This document shows, one piece after another, positions 63,065 through 64,000 of a stretch of DNA of 64,000 nucleotides (position 1 is the first letter of the stretch; every line of letters begins with the position of its first letter). The notes below the pieces were generated by a model. The model did no database searches. It had not been told where the DNA came from and was given only the letters and a program-made list of their open reading frames with translations. The translations under genes and the position numbers were made by a program. The DNA lies in assembly GCA_016715885.1 (NCBI GenBank), contig JADJXL010000019.1:1-64000 (forward strand), read 5' to 3'. The stretch is from Polyangiaceae bacterium (lineage in GTDB: Bacteria; Myxococcota_A; Polyangia; Polyangiales; Polyangiaceae).

Positions 63065-64000
63065 CTAGGGCGTATTCGCGGGCGGGGCCTTTTCGGGCGT
63101 CGATTGCACATCGGCCTTTTTCTTTTCGGGCAAAAGATCACCCGTGATGTTGAGTGCAGCGACGATGTACGGCACGGCCTGAGAAACGTCTTGCCCCGTG
63201 CGATACGGGGATTTCAGCCACCAATTCATGACGAGCAAAACCGTCGGTTCGAGGGATGCTCCGTCGGGCTTTTTGAACGTCCACGCAGCGATGGGACCCG
63301 CGCGATGAATCGATCCCGGCGCATTGGCCTGGTCGTCACCCGGCGCGAAATGGTAGTCCTCGTAAAACGCTCGTCCCATCGTATAACGAATACCGAGCGT
63401 GAGGCGGCTGTCGAGCGCCTGAAAAAGCAGATCGGCGTCGTTCGTCATCCAAAAGCCGTCATTGCCCGTGAGCAAGTCGTAAAAGATGTCGTAGAAGACG
63501 CGATCCCCTTTTCGGAGGGACATTTTCGGCCGGCCGAAGCGAAACTGATCGCGCACGACGACCGGTCCGAATTTGAATTGCAGATTGGCGCCGAAGATGA
63601 ATTGGCTGCCGAACGTCGAATAATTCTTGGCGGGGTCGCCTTTCGGCAGTTCGCCGCGCCGTTCGAGCTCGGTGTCGGAATAATTGACCCGCGTCGCATC
63701 CGCGGTGGGATACGATTGCAAGAAATTGAATGCGCCGAAATAGCCGATGTATTCGTAGATGCCCCAGAGCTGCAAGAAGCTCGCAGGCTGGATTTCAATC
63801 GTCGGCCCACCTCGAAGAAACGCGCCGCTCAGCGCGGGCGCCACGCCGAGCGCGATGAAGTTGTCGCGAAACGCGAGTTTTTCACTTTTATACAATCGAT
63901 AACGGTACGTAATGCGGGCATCCGAAATGAGGCCGAGCGGGTTCCAGCGAAAGAGCGTGAGGTCGCGATATACAATACGATGCTGCGGCGGCGGACCCTC
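63065..64000 (-). CDS. Putative outer-membrane beta-barrel protein (partial, 5' end missing)
   Basis: The frame is open from the right edge to its stop at 63,065 (311 residues). It begins in the middle of a protein (YRDLTLFRWNPLGLISDARI, then TYRYRLYKSEKL), so the start is outside the window. The sequence alternates short hydrophobic and aromatic strands (PASFLQLWGIYEYIGYFGAF; NLQFKFGPVVVRDQFRFG), as in outer-membrane barrels. It ends in a charged Pro-rich tail (KKKADVQSTPEKAPPANTP). No family is recognised. Confidence 0.6.
   Translation of the reverse strand, partial: EGPPPQHRIVYRDLTLFRWNPLGLISDARITYRYRLYKSEKLAFRDNFIALGVAPALSGAFLRGGPTIEIQPASFLQLWGIYEYIGYFGAFNFLQSYPTADATRVNYSDTELERRGELPKGDPAKNYSTFGSQFIFGANLQFKFGPVVVRDQFRFGRPKMSLRKGDRVFYDIFYDLLTGNDGFWMTNDADLLFQALDSRLTLGIRYTMGRAFYEDYHFAPGDDQANAPGSIHRAGPIAAWTFKKPDGASLEPTVLLVMNWWLKSPYRTGQDVSQAVPYIVAALNITGDLLPEKKKADVQSTPEKAPPANTP

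Overview
The window looks like chromosomal DNA of a large-genome, GC-rich myxobacterium, most likely Sorangiineae/Polyangiaceae. The evidence is a Pkn-type Ser/Thr kinase with a TPR/PEGA-like partner, many small lipoproteins, a thrombospondin-type-3 protein with a MYXO-CTERM-like tail, GYF/GAF and SpoIIAA-like regulators, a TIGR02999-like ECF sigma factor, and sparse operons. No phage structural genes, rRNA or CRISPR arrays are visible.

Region 1 to 7,000 is a graveyard of a type VI secretion effector cassette. It holds a VgrG needle remnant, a PAAR-like/DUF6531/Rhs gene still recognisable up to its WVDPFGL core end, and on the opposite strand a DUF2169 gene, all broken by stops and frameshifts. 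From 7,000 to 11,450 there is a frameshifted TPR protein, a membrane Ser/Thr kinase and two Cys-rich lipoproteins.

Region 11,600 to 18,800 is accessory. It carries a tightly overlapping minus-strand three-gene ABC-3C conflict system (PD-(D/E)XK-like effector, small middle component, DUF2326 ATPase). To its right lie the 3' half of a tRNA-Cys with a terminator (a probable integration scar), an orphan Imm21 immunity gene, a frameshifted ORF that runs into an extreme poly-G/poly-C tract (possibly an assembly artefact), a tyrosine-recombinase C-terminal remnant and a cluster of palindromic repeats.

Region 18,900 to 36,300 is mostly chromosomal: an RND efflux permease plus adaptor, GYF-GAF and SpoIIAA-like regulators, an Rpn-like PD-(D/E)XK protein, a CobA-HemD fusion for siroheme/corrinoid synthesis, and a minus-strand run of a DUF3857/transglutaminase-like lipoprotein, a Crp/Fnr regulator and a PHP-domain lipoprotein. 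At 36,569 to 38,613 a two-gene cassette (AAA ATPase plus TOPRIM/DUF4276-like protein) is a second candidate defence system.

Region 38,600 to 53,000 holds a nitroreductase, the TSP3 surface protein, a zinc-ribbon membrane protein, a divergent KtrA/KtrB potassium pair, PhzF, a cytochrome P450 with a palindromic operator at its start codon, a degenerate aldo/keto reductase, an internally deleted CocE hydrolase, a SpoIIAA-like protein divergent from an ECF sigma factor, and a C45-peptidase/Ig/PA14 lipoprotein. From 52,700 to 64,000 are housekeeping genes: secA with a downstream methyltransferase-like coiled-coil gene, tRNA-Leu(UAG), a single-domain response regulator flanked by two copies of a dispersed repeat, rpoN, an unknown protein, an SDR oxidoreductase and a partial gene at the right edge.
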